DNA of 64,000 nt, taken from the NCBI RefSeq assembly GCF_009727055.1, contig NC_052359.1:20100208-20164207 (forward strand), read 5' to 3'. How positions within the stretch are numbered: the stretch's first letter is position 1; every line of letters begins with the position of its first letter. This document shows positions 13,160 through 24,509 of the stretch, piece after piece. A model generated the notes under the pieces. That model was given only the letters and a program-made list of their open reading frames with translations. It was not told the DNA's origin and ran no database searches. The position numbers and the translations under genes are program-made. This DNA comes from Benincasa hispida (lineage: Eukaryota; Streptophyta; Magnoliopsida; Cucurbitales; Cucurbitaceae).

Positions 13160-14392
13160 AAATTGATTAATATTAGTGTTGATCCAACCAACTTAGAATT
13201 GTAACTTTCTCCCCATCAAGGAGCACCTTTGAGTCTTTTAGAACTTCAAGTGATCCACCCTTACCCTTGTGTTCACATCTAACAGTATCTAGCATTCCTA
13301 GGGAGATTTGTTTTCTCTTAAGAAGTGGGACATGTCTCACATTTCTAAGTAGTTTGTCAGTCCCATCTTTTAGTTTCATATAGACAGATCCAATGCCCTC
13401 AATTTTATAACCTTGGTGGTTCCCTATATAGACCATTTCTTCATCAATTTCTTTGTAGGTGTTAAACTAGGGTCTCATAGGTGTCATATGGTAGGTGCAT
13501 CCTGAATCCAAGACCCAATCATGTTTCCCAAGGGGGTTAACATAATTGGCCTTATCAAGTGATGAGGCTAGTGCATCAGAGTAGATGTAGGAGCCTTATA
13601 CTACAGAGGATTCAGGCTGCATGTTTTTGGGCTCCTTTTCTTTCTCTTGATTCTTTCTTTTGAGGATGAAGCAAACTTAATCAAATGCCCCTTCTTTTTG
13701 CAATATTTGCATTTCATTTTTTGTTTTGGCTTGTTTTCCTCTATATGTTGCTGTTTTCTGTCCTTTGATTGATTTGGGTTGAAGTTTCCATTCACAAACA
13801 ACCCTTGACCATTTGGTTGTTCCTTAACTACTTGCAACTCAAGTTCCCTTGTTCTTAGAGCAGATATTATTGCATCAGTAGATATACTGTCCCTTCCATA
13901 CTTCAATACATTTTTTATTTCCCTATAGGATTCTGGTAAGGAATTTAGAAGCACGTATGCTTCATTCTCATCTCCTATGTTCTCCCCAAGATTCTTAAAT
14001 TTAGCAACAATCTTTCTGAACTCATCTAGATTATCAGAAAGTGATTTTGATGAATCCATTTTTAAGGTGAAAAATTCCTCCCTAAGGTACATTTTATTAG
14101 GAAGATCTCTAGTGGCATATAAGTCTTCCAACTTTGTCCAAATCCTATAGGTTGTCTCTTGATCAACGACTTGTCTTAAAACATTATCACTAAGGTTTAG
14201 GACTAATGTACCATAAGCTGCCAGCTTCCAATCTTCCTTTTCTTGAGTTGTCACAGTGTTTAGGAGAGTGGATGGATCAAGAAGAGCCTTTTGAGCCTTT
14301 TGTTGACCAAGAATGGCTCTAATATTAGCCTTCCAAAGGCCAAAGTCTCCCTTACCATTGAATTTCTCCACCTCATATCTTGCTACTGCCAT
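13160..14392 (-). pseudogene. copia retrotransposon gag and protease remnant
   Basis: Minus strand. Gag starts with ATG at 14390-14392 (MAVARYEVEKF) and runs open to 13601. It contains the copia gag core (KMYLREEFFTLKMDSSKSL) and a CCHC zinc knuckle (CKYCKKKGHLIK). The last knuckle cysteine is lost in this frame; a neighbouring frame at about 13677 still encodes it, which points to a one-base frameshift. Further downstream a protease DSG site follows at about 13500-13530, with a TAG stop shortly after, then a pre-integrase segment at 13173-13436 (NVRHVPLLKRKQISLGMLD). Integrase, reverse transcriptase and RNase H are absent, so the element is truncated and dead. Confidence 0.88.
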
Positions 14393-14450
14393 TTTAGTGT
14401 GAATCTTGAATCTTGATAATCCAAGAACTGAAATATTTAAGTGTCTTTTA

Positions 14451-14464
14451 CTCTGATACCAATT
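14451..14464 (-). other. copia primer binding site (initiator tRNA-Met type)
   Basis: On the minus strand it reads AATTGGTATCAGAG, the usual plant copia primer site complementary to the initiator methionine tRNA. It sits just 5' of gag, and directly follows an LTR end reading CCCAACA (minus strand). Confidence 0.8.
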
Positions 14465-14850
14465 TGTTGGGTTATTCCTTATTTCAGGCTCAAGTTGCTG
14501 AAGAGACCAATCCAACTGAGAGGGTAGGTGAAACGAAAGGCTTTGAATGAGCCACGCCTCTCAATCTTCCTGACTACATGTGGTACGAACCACTATCGCA
14601 TATCTGAGGGAAATCAGCGAAGACCGATCGAATTCCTTTCAGGTAAACAAAATTCTCTCTCTCTCTCTAAGTTGGGTTTCTGAAAGCTCTCAACTCTCTC
14701 TAAACTTCTATTGTTCTTGACCAATTTCGCAGTGAATAAAAAAGAGAATCAAGCATGCAAATAGAAGAAGAGAAAGAGGAAGAAGAGACCAACAACAACA
14801 TTTACGTGGTTCGACAAAATGATGCCTACATCCACAAAAGGGAGAATCGT
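14465..14850 (-). repeat. 5' LTR fragment of the gag-bearing copia remnant
   Basis: The LTR 3' end is fixed by CCCAACA next to the primer binding site at 14465. The outer boundary is not visible. It contains a CT microsatellite at about 14653-14668. This LTR is not the same family as the abundant one elsewhere in the window. Confidence 0.45.
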
Positions 14851-16379
14851 TTATTGAAGACTTTATAGAGATAAGTTTTTATTTTCTTTATAGATCGTGT
14901 ACTAAACAAAATGATCAAGTTATTTTTCGATTTGAATATAACCAATATATATATGATTACAAATCTGTCATGAAGTCAGTTTAGAAAATAAAAATTAGCC
15001 TTTGACCTATTTGAGATTCAATTCTTTCACTAATAATTGGAAAAATTAATTTTAACTATTCATTAATATTCTTGTAAAGTGTTGGAATGGACAGATTGGG
15101 ATTCGAAATTTGCCAAAGAGATAGATGTTGAGGGGAAGGGAATAATTAGGTGAAGAAAGAGGAGAAATTATAAGTGAAATGTGAGAAGGAAATTTAGGAA
15201 GTAAATTAAGTGGGATTAAACATTACCATGTGATGGAAGTACCTGCTGCCACAGATCAATTTGCTGAAGGATAGGTGGCTGTCGGCTGGTATATGAAGCA
15301 GACGAGTGTTTGATCGGTGTTCACTTTCCTTTTATGCAATTCAAAATTTTCTTTAGCAAAATTTTAGACAGAACGAAAAGGTAGATGGACGTGGGCTGCT
15401 GAGTCGAATTTGATAGGAAAAAACTGAGGAAAATAGAAGATCAGTAGCTAGACAGGAATTTACAAAAAAAAAAAAAAAAAAAAACAAAGAGTTTTTCTGA
15501 TTGTTGAATTTATTTTTGGTTATCCTGAAGGTTTGAATGGTCCAAATTCAAAGGTGAGTTAAATTAAAGACTGTTTAGGAGGTTCATATAAAAGATTTAA
15601 GAAGAATTTGATTGAAATTGATGAGTTGAGCTCTGAAAATTGATGGAAAACAAGGGAAGTTGCTGTCAATTTTCTGCTCATTACCTTATATTCGATGTCT
15701 TAGGATTATTTTGATATGAATTAGGCTGGTAGTAAGTCATTATAGCAGTAAAATATGAGAAACAACAAAGAAGTGAGCTGCTGTAAAAAATTCAGCTGTC
15801 AAAGTTCTGCTGTCAATTTTTGTTTAGGTGCTAGTTTTTGCTTTTAGGCTGCTGTTTTTTCTGTTTTTCACTAGGTAAATCGTGTTCCAAGCTTGAAATT
15901 CATAAAATCTTTTCATTGTTAATGACCTAAGGTAGTTTCAATTGTCCTAAAACTATGAGTTAAGGAGGAGTTGAGTTGGTTGGAATAAGGTGCTGGGAAT
16001 AGAATCTATGTTAATGTGAAGTTAATCCTACATTAAAACATATAAATAACACACTGTTATAATAATGTAAACTATATAGTATAATCATGCATGTACCTAT
16101 TTTAGAAATTAACCTAAACTTTAAATATAACATTTATATTTAAATATGATTCAGATCATACCTTTTCATTAATTAATATAACTTTTATATTAATACTAAC
16201 AAACAATAAACATGCTATTCATATAATAAAACACTTATATTAAATATGATGCATGTGCATGCTTATTATATCATGTAATCATATAATATAATATTTATAT
16301 TAAATATGATGTATGATATGTTTATCCTAATGTGAGATTTTAAAATATACAACATATAATTAATATAATCAAATATATG
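14851..16379. other. AT-rich spacer, no gene
   Basis: No supported gene. It contains a 21-base A run at 15464-15484 and, from 16040 to 16380, repeated TTATATTAAATATGATG-like words with GCATGTGCATGC. These resemble the leader sequence at 63600-63850, so the right part may be the leader of a minus-strand copia element. Confidence 0.4.
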
Positions 16380-16601
16380 CGTATTTCATGCTCGAATGAA
16401 ATTGCTACATTCATGTTGAAGGAAAACTATCGCGATCTTTCCAACACATACAATGGCATATGGCAGTTAGAAACTTTTAATGACGCACTAAACATGCCGA
16501 TGTCAGAAATCCACATGCACTCCAAAATCCGTCTCTCACCTCTATTTTTGGCCTTTTTCCCAGCAAACACTTCGCTACAAGCAACTCGGACTTATAGACT
16601 T

Positions 16602-16661
16602 GATTTACAGAATAAATGGCCAAGACATCGGGATTCACAGAATAAATGGCCAAGACATCAG
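16602..16661. repeat. two-copy 30-bp tandem repeat
   Basis: Two consecutive copies with period 30, each containing GAATAAATGGCCAAGACATC. They differ at only a few positions. They lie in the presumed leader of a minus-strand copia element whose primer binding site is at 16806. Confidence 0.85.
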
Positions 16662-16805
16662 GCCTTTACATTGATCAAATCAAAGTAAAAAGTTATAAAT
16701 CTATGTGCCAATTTTTGTAACATCTATTATGCAAACCCACATATATTATGCAAAAAAAAAAACCTAATTTTTCTCTAATTCTTCGTTTTAGAAATAGAAA
16801 AACAT

Positions 16806-16819
16806 GGCTCTGATACCAA
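16806..16819 (-). other. copia primer binding site
   Basis: Minus strand reads TTGGTATCAGAGCC, a full match to the usual initiator tRNA-Met primer site. The LTR at 16820-19581 lies directly upstream of it on the minus strand. A pol gene lies on the other side of that same LTR, so the LTR separates two internal regions. Confidence 0.85.
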
Positions 16820-19581
16820 GAGAAGGAATCAAATTCCTCACTAGAAGCGCCTGAGCACATAGATCATGTACAAGATAAATATTAATTCTACAACATGCTA
16901 TTATAAATTAGAATAATACCTATTGAAGATTGTCTTCAACAAAATTCTTCTCCTTGCGTTGATCTCACAAACAGACACAAACTCAATACCTCTTCAAATT
17001 CCCATAAACAATCACAAACATCGAGTGAAACACTACCATTTGGTTTACTTGCTATTCTTTAGATAAGATTTGAGATTCTTCTTTAGAAGGGAGAAACATT
17101 TGAGAGAGAACTTGAGGAAGAAGATAAAGTTTTCTTAGTGTGAGGGAGTGAAAAAAATTGGTAACTCCCCTCTGTCAATATGTAGAATAACTTCCTCATT
17201 AACAATTAATTAAATATCATATATTTAATTTCATTTGAATTATATTTAAATAATATCCTCTCATATAATCTATAGTTTTAAAATGAACCTCATTCAAATT
17301 AATTTTAACCTATAGATTTATATGAATCTCATACTTGAATCTTATTCAAATATTTATTTTTCATATAACCTATAATCTTAATATGAATCTCAATCATATT
17401 AACTTTTACCTATAGTTTTATATGGATCTCATTCATATAAATAATACTTTAATCTTATTTAAATATTTGTCGCTCACATAAAAGTAGTATAATTTAGAAA
17501 TCTCATTCGAAATTAACTTTATATTATAATGTATTTGTATATACTATATTAATTGTATCTCATACAATTAATTCTCTTATTTAATTTGAACAATTCAAAT
17601 TAATTCAAGATTATATGACTTTTGTTTTACTCTTGATGAGCTTGAAATGAGACCTAATTGGACCTACATATTAGAAGATCCAGTGATACGAGATTAATTA
17701 ATTAAATTCTTTAATTAATTTAATTAACATTCATTAACTGCAGGTTACTCCACTAAAGACCCACAACTACACTCTTCACACTATAAACATATTTCTGTAT
17801 CCATGGATATAACTTATCAATAGTAAGTCTGTTGGGATTCGTGTCATAAATCTCTCTTTATTCTCTTAGTTTGTAAACAGATTGTCATCAAATATAACAC
17901 ATAGCCTATAATTTATATTATATCAAATATAACATAATTTATAGTTTTAATTCTCTCAATAATTCATGGTATTTAATATAAATTTAATTTATATAAATTT
18001 ATTTATATGAATTTCATCCATATAATTAGTACGATTGTTTTCAAATATAGAAAAATAAATCAAAATATTTACAAAATTTAGCAAAATTATAGAACTATTA
18101 ATGATAGACACTGATAGACACTGATAGACTTCTATCAGTGTCTATCAAAGACATAGATAGACACTGATAGAAGTCTATCAACGTCTATTAGCGATAGTTC
18201 TAAGATTTTGCGATATCTTGTAAATATTTTCATAGTTTTACCATTTGAAATAATTTCTCTAATTAGTATTTGAATCATATCAAATATTTAATTCCTCTCA
18301 AAATAAACTTTACATTATAATATATCAACTACATTATAGTAACTATATCACATATAATTAATTTAAATATATCATATATAATTAATTCCCTCAACTAATT
18401 TGAAAATTTCAAATTAATCCAAAATTAATTCTCAATAATCCATGTTGAGCTACAGAGAGGACCTTATGGACTTGCAAATTGAAACTCAAGTGGTAGTTGA
18501 ATAATTAATTAAACTCCTTTAATTAAATTACTCAACATCCATTAATTGCCAGTCACTCCACTAAAGACTGTCAGCTGTACTCTCTACAGATATATTTTCA
18601 TGTCCATTGGATATAACCAATCAATAGTGCGATGACCCTTCACAAATTGCCCGTAAGTACAGTTCGGCCAAAATTACCATTTTTCCACTGTAGTTACATA
18701 TAACTTCTTAAGTACCATTGATCCCTCTAATAAACAATAAGTCATAGTCCAACTATGATCAAATCCCTCTCGAACCAAGAGAGGGTGTGACATCAAATTG
18801 TTCAAGCCCCGAAATCAGCCCTTAAGAGAGCAATTTATCTACTTACCCCGACATTAAGGAAGGAGAGAATTCCATCTGATGTAGCTGTGTTCCCAGCTCC
18901 CCAATCAAATGAATCCCTAAAATGGTAGGCTTATTAAGTCGACAATCTGGCCATTCTCACATATGCAAATCAAAGGATCGCCTTCATTGGAAGGAGTTCA
19001 TAACTCACTCAAGATTTAGGTTATGTCACCTACGGTCATCCTGGTGAAAAGTAAGTCTCTATTATTAACGATCTCTATTATTAACGACATTTTATAATGA
19101 GACTATTTATTTTGTGGTTCGATCTTATACAAACTCTTTTGTATAGAACACCTCACTCACATTTCTCTACATGAATGATCAAGATTAGATCATTTATAGC
19201 ACTTTACAATAATTGTAACATCTACAAAGCGAGTATACGTAGTGACACCAGGATAAGGTACCGAACCTTATCCATCTACTACAGACCATTTAGATTATCA
19301 CTTAAACATGATTCACTTGTATGTCTCTACATACATTTTTAAGCTATAGAAGATAACCTTGAATGTTAATTTAACCTTGTATGTTAGTTTATTGGTTTTG
19401 TGTGTTAATACTACTAAACTTCGAATAAAAATCCTCAGATTTTATTAAATAAACAAATTGCTTGTACATTACAATTACAAACTACAAAATACACAAGATT
19501 TAGTGGGGTGTACATCATAAAAGTCATACTAATATAAAAGTACACAGTACAAAAAAACTAGGGCATAATACGCACCCAACA
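16820..19581 (-). repeat. copia LTR, rearranged, minus strand
   Basis: The outer end CCCAACA at about 19575-19581 adjoins the polypurine-type sequence of the neighbouring pol (minus strand reads GGCAAGTGGGAAATTTG). The inner end adjoins the primer site at 16806. The family blocks CACTCCACTAAAGACTGTC and CTTCACAAATTGCCCGTAAG occur at 18550-18660. A second, partial copy of the middle part lies at 17740-17829, and there a plus-oriented LTR start (TGTTGGGATTCG, 17830) is inserted, so the LTR is duplicated or recombined. Confidence 0.7.
18040..18250. mobile_element. foldback MITE-like element
   Basis: Nearly palindromic, about 210 bases. The left arm (CAAAATATTTACAAAATTTA then AGAACTATTAATGATAG) is mirrored by the right arm (CTATTAGCGATAGTTCT then TTGTAAATATTTTCATAG). 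The centre has several GATAGACACTGATAGA and TCTATCAGTGTCTATC units that can fold back. It sits inside the minus-strand LTR. I recall similar palindromes as abundant in cucurbit genomes, which is part of the case for the host family. Confidence 0.75.
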
Positions 19582-19584
19582 CAA

Positions 19585-20482
19585 ATTTCCCACTTGCCCT
19601 AGACTAGATATGACATGTCTCGCAGACCCATACTCTGTAGGTGACCCTCAAACATCTTAGTCGTGAGGGCATTTCTAAATGGATCAGTAACGTTGTGCGC
19701 CAAAGCTATCTACGTGACAATCACATCCTCTCGATGCACAATCTCTCAAATGAGATGATACTTCTACCCTATATGCTTCTCGCATTTGTGACTCCTAGGC
19801 TCTCGAGAATTAGCCACAACACCACTATGATCATAATAAAAGGTGATGGGATTAGACATATCTAGAACCACTTCTGGATCAGTTAGGAACTTCCTGAGCC
19901 ACACAACTTCTTTAGCAGCTTCAAAAGCTACTACATACTCAGCCTCCATAGTGGAGTCAGAAATGCACCCTTGCTTGGTGCTCCACTAAACTACTGTCTC
20001 TCTATTAATAGTGAACACTGATCCTGACGTGGATTTCCTAGAATCCTTATCAGTCTGGAAATCAGAGTGTGTATCTAGTAAGGATTAAATCCTTAAATCC
20101 ATACACATCCATGTCGTCCCTCGTTCTCTAAAGATACTTGAGGATGTTCTTAACGGCGTTTGAGTGGTCAAATACAAGATTAGACTGATATCTACTGACC
20201 ATCCTACCATATAGTAGATGTCCGGTCTAGTATATAATATCGCATACATCAGGCTACTAACAATCAATATATAGAGGATCCGTCTCATTTTCTCAACCTT
20301 TTGAAGTGTCTTAGGACACTGTTCCTTAGAAAAAATAACTCCATACCTGAAAGGGAGAAAGCCTCTCTTGAAGTTCTCCATCAAAAACTTGACACGCATC
20401 TTGTCAATGTACAATGCTTAAGATAGGGTCAATGTGTTACTCTTTCGATCTCTAAAGAACTGAATGCCCAGAAGAAACTGCA
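19585..20482 (-). pseudogene. copia pol, RNase H and 3' RT part
   Basis: Minus strand, with several stops and frameshifts. From 20414 downward: the RT end (KEQCPKTLQKVEKMRRILY and TRPDIYYMVG). Then the RNase H segment 19764-19949 with MEAEYVVAFEAAKEVVWLRK and SREPRSHKCEKHIG. In the usual SMEAEY...CDNSGA signature the CDN is changed to YDH. The upstream part of the same pol resumes at 23313 after a 2830-base insertion; the break falls within codons of the RT/RNase H linker. Confidence 0.9.
20478..20482. repeat. target site duplication CTGCA (left)
   Basis: CTGCA immediately before the LTR start at 20483. The same five bases recur at 23313-23317 directly after the LTR end. Confidence 0.9.
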
Positions 20483-20929
20483 TGTGAAACCCGGATTTCC
20501 ATTTTCCCTAGTTAAGCAGGTAATAAAAGGAATTAACTAAGTATAAGTTAAATCCTACGTTAAAAAATGGAAAAATTCTAAGTGTTTAAATAGATTGTTT
20601 AGTAGCTTTGAAATAAGCCGTAACTAGTGAAAATTTGGTTAAGTATGAATCCAAAAAGAAATATGCATTGAAGGCTAGGAAAAATAGCTAAGTATTAGAC
20701 AATGTGTTGACCTTATGCTAAGCATTGGTGTTGTGCCATGCGTTGGCCATGGAAATTTGAAAGGTTATTTGAGCGTTGAAAGAGGCTAAAGTGTGGCCGA
20801 AAGGAAAGCCTATGCGGGGACAAGCATGTCGCAGCCAATGTCTTGAAAGGTTAGCAAAGCATGCGGTAGCCTCATGTTGTGCAGACATGGGCACTGGGCA
20901 TTGGAGTTGCTCGCGTTGGTTGATCGTGG

Positions 20930-21340
20930 AGTAAATAAGCAGAGTTACTCGATGAGATAGACAATCGTGTAGTGAGCAGTGCTACACGATGGGGTATGCG
21001 ATCGTATAGTAAGTGAACGACACTACACGATGAGGTAGGCGATCGTGTAGGCGGGCACTGGACGATTGTATAGCAAATGCATGAAGCTAAGCGATGCGGT
21101 AGGTGATCGTGTGGAATAGTGTGGCGCTAGACGATGCAGAAGTCGTGCTATGTGATGGGCAATAGCACTATGCGATGATGCGCTAGGCAATAGCGATGAT
21201 GCGCTAGACAATAGCCACGATGCGCTACACGATGGGCATCAATGCTACACGATGAGCAAGAGTTGTGCGGTAGGCTGTGTGCTATGCGATAGACGTAGGC
21301 GCTATGCGGTGGTGCTATGCGGTAGTATTACTAGACTATG
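20930..21340. repeat. degenerate CGAT-motif array inside solo LTR
   Basis: About twenty imperfect copies of words such as GCGATCGTGTAG, ACACGATGGG, GACGATGCG and GCGATGATGCGCTAGAC, spaced roughly 15-30 bases apart. The pattern is not a strict tandem repeat. Related words occur in the copia LTRs and leaders of this window. Confidence 0.75.
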
Positions 21341-22462
21341 AGCTAAACGATAGGACAAGCCATGGTGGACGCATGGTGAAATGTCTTTGCGTTGTTAGGG
21401 CTAGCGGTATGTAAGGCTTGTAAGGTTAGTTGCGTTGGCCTTGAGCAAGAGACTAAGGACGTTGACAAGCAACAAGGAATACATGCATTGGTCATAAGGG
21501 ATGCATTAGCAAGAGCCTAGGTGATGGTAAGCTATACCATGAGGCGTTAAGTTGAGACATAGCTTGACTCAAAGGTTGTTATGCGTTGGTGATGTGTTAT
21601 GTGCCAAGGACATCCGAGGCATGTGGGCACATAGGACAAGGCTAATAGTATGTGTTGGAAGAGTGTTGGTTATAATTCTAGTTGAGTGCATAGGCCAAAG
21701 GTAAGCCATGCGAAAGAGAAGGATATGCGGTCAAGGATGAGCTTTGCAAGCCTCTAGCATATGTGACCAAGTTGCGTCAATTGGATGCACAAGGTAAGGT
21801 TGCGTTAATTAGACATGGCACAATCGAGGTTAGTAGGTCGAATATGGGAAAAGATATTAGGCGGCAATGGCTTAAAGGGTGTTATATTGAGGTTAAAAGG
21901 ACACCTCAAAGGCGCAAAAATGGGATGGACGTATTTGAGGATAGTTTGACGCAAAGGCCATGCAAGGGAGCGATCGGCGAAGATGGCTTGCGACCATAAG
22001 GAGGTGGAATGTGCCCATGGTGATGCTAAATCATTCGAACGTGTGGCTTGTTGGGAGAAATCTTAGGCTCTAAGCAAGTGAGGTGGATGCACAAGTAGGC
22101 ATGCAAATTTGTGTGGGGCTGCCGGAGAAGAAGCTCTAAGGAATCGGGCTGGAGAGTGAGGAGAAGACAGAAAGGTCGAGCTGTCGAGTAAGCTTGGGCC
22201 AATCTTGATGTTTTGATGATTCCGGCCAAATCAGAGGATTTCGGAGCTAAGATTGTAGGTATACTTCTTGAGAAAATTTAGAACATGTTTATAGAAGGAA
22301 GTATCTTAAGATAAGATCTGGAACTATGAGTAATCTAAGCTTATAATTGAATCTGGAATTTAGGGTTCAAAAGGGAAACCAAGGAAACCTAAGGAACTTC
22401 AAAGTGGAAAGTTCCTAACCAACCAAGGTGAGTGGTTGATCTATCATTTGTATGGTTGATTT

Positions 22463-22488
22463 CTATATATATATATATATATATATAT
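22463..22488. repeat. TA dinucleotide microsatellite
   Basis: Run of TA units following GATTTC, within the solo LTR. Confidence 0.9.
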
Positions 22489-22984
22489 GATTAAATATAT
22501 AGGTTGTATTTGAAATAATGGCATGATCGGGAAATATGTTTGTCTGGATATTTGATTTGTGTTGTTGTAACAATGCATGTACATTTGCATTAGGAAATGG
22601 GATTCATACCTGAGATATTTTTAGCACGCTTGGTGGTATGCTTGGTTGGGATTATCAGAACATCTGGCTGGGATTGTCAGCATACCCAAACATGGCTAAC
22701 AAGAAATGTCGACATGTGCACAGTCGACGGGTTATAAGGTATTGAGCTTGTGTCCACGTTGGTCATCACAGGTTATTCGCGGAGAATACCCGGGAAATAT
22801 ATGTAATCATGCCAGGGTTTTCTAGCTGACAGGGTGAGGAGATTACATTTTTCTATGTGATTGTTGTTGATTGTGGAATTGTTTTCCCAAAGATGAACTC
22901 CTAAAATCAAACCTATGTTTGTTTAAAGTTTCCACTCATTGAGCTTTGTCGCTCATGTTTTCCATGTTTTATGTCTTTCCCCCT

Positions 22985-23003
22985 CCCCCCCCCCCCCCCC
23001 CCC
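22985..23003. repeat. poly-C run (19 C)
   Basis: Nineteen consecutive C after CCCTC-type sequence, in the pyrimidine tract near the 3' end of the solo LTR. The exact length is prone to sequencing error. Confidence 0.85.
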
Positions 23004-23312
23004 AAGGTAGTGGAGGTTAGGAGTTCCAGGATGCTGCTAAGGTCAAGGTCTACCACAAGCAACAGTTAAACTTCCGGAGAGTTTTACAGTTGTTGTTATA
23101 AACTTTGTAGTTAAGTCTTAGAGTTGTATAAACATTACATGGTTGTAATAAAATGGGCCTACTTAATTAGTTGTTGTTATCTCCTTGACTTAAAGTTTAC
23201 TGGGTATAGTCAAGAGGTTCAGTTGGCAGTAGGTATCACAAAAGAGTGGTATCTGCGGTCCCTCATGCCTCTCCTCGGGCTCACGAGTGCGGGCTCGAGG
23301 CGGGGTGTGACA

Positions 23313-24505
23313 CTGCACCTCTCCCAAATCTTTCATTTGTAATTGGATCGCTAGCCAATTTTTTATTGTAGTAAGTACAATTACATCATTCCTAATGAGT
23401 TGAATATCGTCTAAATACAACACAAAAAAAACTATTGATTTATTGATGATTCTTTTGCAAACACAAGGTTCATCAACATTTTGATCAAAACCATAACATT
23501 TGATCGTAGTATCAAATCTTATATTCAAAGATCGAGAAGCTTGTTTCAATCCATAAATGGACCAATTAAGCTTGCAAACCATTTGCCCTTGATCTTGGAT
23601 TATGAATCCCTCAAGCTGCTCCATATATATGTTCTCCTCAAGATTTTCATTTAGAAAAGCTAAATTTCATAGTCATAATATGAGACAATGGACAAGAGTT
23701 TTCAGATAGACTTCAACATGGCAATAGGTGAGAAAGTCTCCTTATAGTCAACTCCTTCAACTTAGGTATAACCCTTTGCCACAAGACTATCCTTGAAGGT
23801 TTGTACCTTCCCATAAGCAACCTGTTTTCTCTTGTAGATCCATTTGCATCATATAGGTTTAACTTCATTAGGTTGATCTACAAGATCCTGAACTGAATTG
23901 AAGTACGTAGACTCCATTTCGAGATCTATAGCTTTGATCTATTCACCCTTGTCAACATCCTCTATTTTTTTCTTATAATACAATGGATCATCAACATCTT
24001 CATCAGCTACGATAGCTAGGGTTTTTGTTAAACCCATACACCAAGCAGGGGGTTCGCAACCCTCCCACTACGTTGAGGCTCCCTCAACATTTGAGGTGGA
24101 TTTGACCTACTAGATGAACCAACTTCAATAACTTTTGTTGACGTGTTTGGCTCTTCAATAACTCGTGTTGAAGGTTCAATAGTTTCACTGAAAATTTTAC
24201 TTAACACTATAGTATTGGCTGGCTTATGCTCCCCTATGTGATTCTCTTCTAAAAAGTTAGTGTTTGTCAACACAAATAATTTATTATCTTTAGGATCGGA
24301 GAAGTAACAACCTCTCGTTTCTATAGGGTAAATTATAAATAGACTGAACCATGTTCAATAAGGTTCGATTTCTCCATTTTGATACACCATTCTGTTGAGG
24401 TGTACCAGGTGCCTAAAGTTGGGATACAATTCGATATTCTATCAAATAGTCTTGGAATTTCAGATCCATATACTCTTCATCTCGATTAGAATGAAATGTT
24501 TTAAT
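23313..24505 (-). pseudogene. copia pol, integrase end and RT 5' part
   Basis: Minus strand continuation of the pol split at 20483. From high to low coordinates: integrase end (FHSNRDEEYMDLKF, about 24440-24500), the integrase-RT linker (24028-24273), then RT with GLKQAS (about 23540) and the catalytic YLDD at 23406-23417, variant of the usual YVDD. Several stops and frameshifts are present. The upstream integrase, protease and gag are missing: a plus-oriented LTR fragment starts just beyond 24505. Confidence 0.9.
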
Positions 24506-24509
24506 TGTT

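Larger units (their letters stand above)
20483..23312 (+). mobile_element. solo LTR, probably Ty3/gypsy, 2830 bp
   Basis: Starts TGTGAAACCC and ends GGTGTGACA (TG...CA), with a perfect CTGCA duplication on both sides and an exact join of the copia pol frame when removed. No gag or pol frame lies inside, so it is a solo LTR. The right part has TTGAGCTTTGTCGCTCATG, then a C run, then GGTAGTGGAGG, an arrangement I associate with long plant gypsy (Tekay/Del-like) LTRs; the subfamily is inference. Bases 20930-21340 carry a dense array of CGAT/GCGATG words. Confidence 0.88.

Noticed and set aside
20483..23312. Coding genes in the solo LTR (frames at 21763-21999 and 22026-22229)
   Set aside because: No retroelement or host domain; frames arise by chance in sequence richer in GC than its surroundings.
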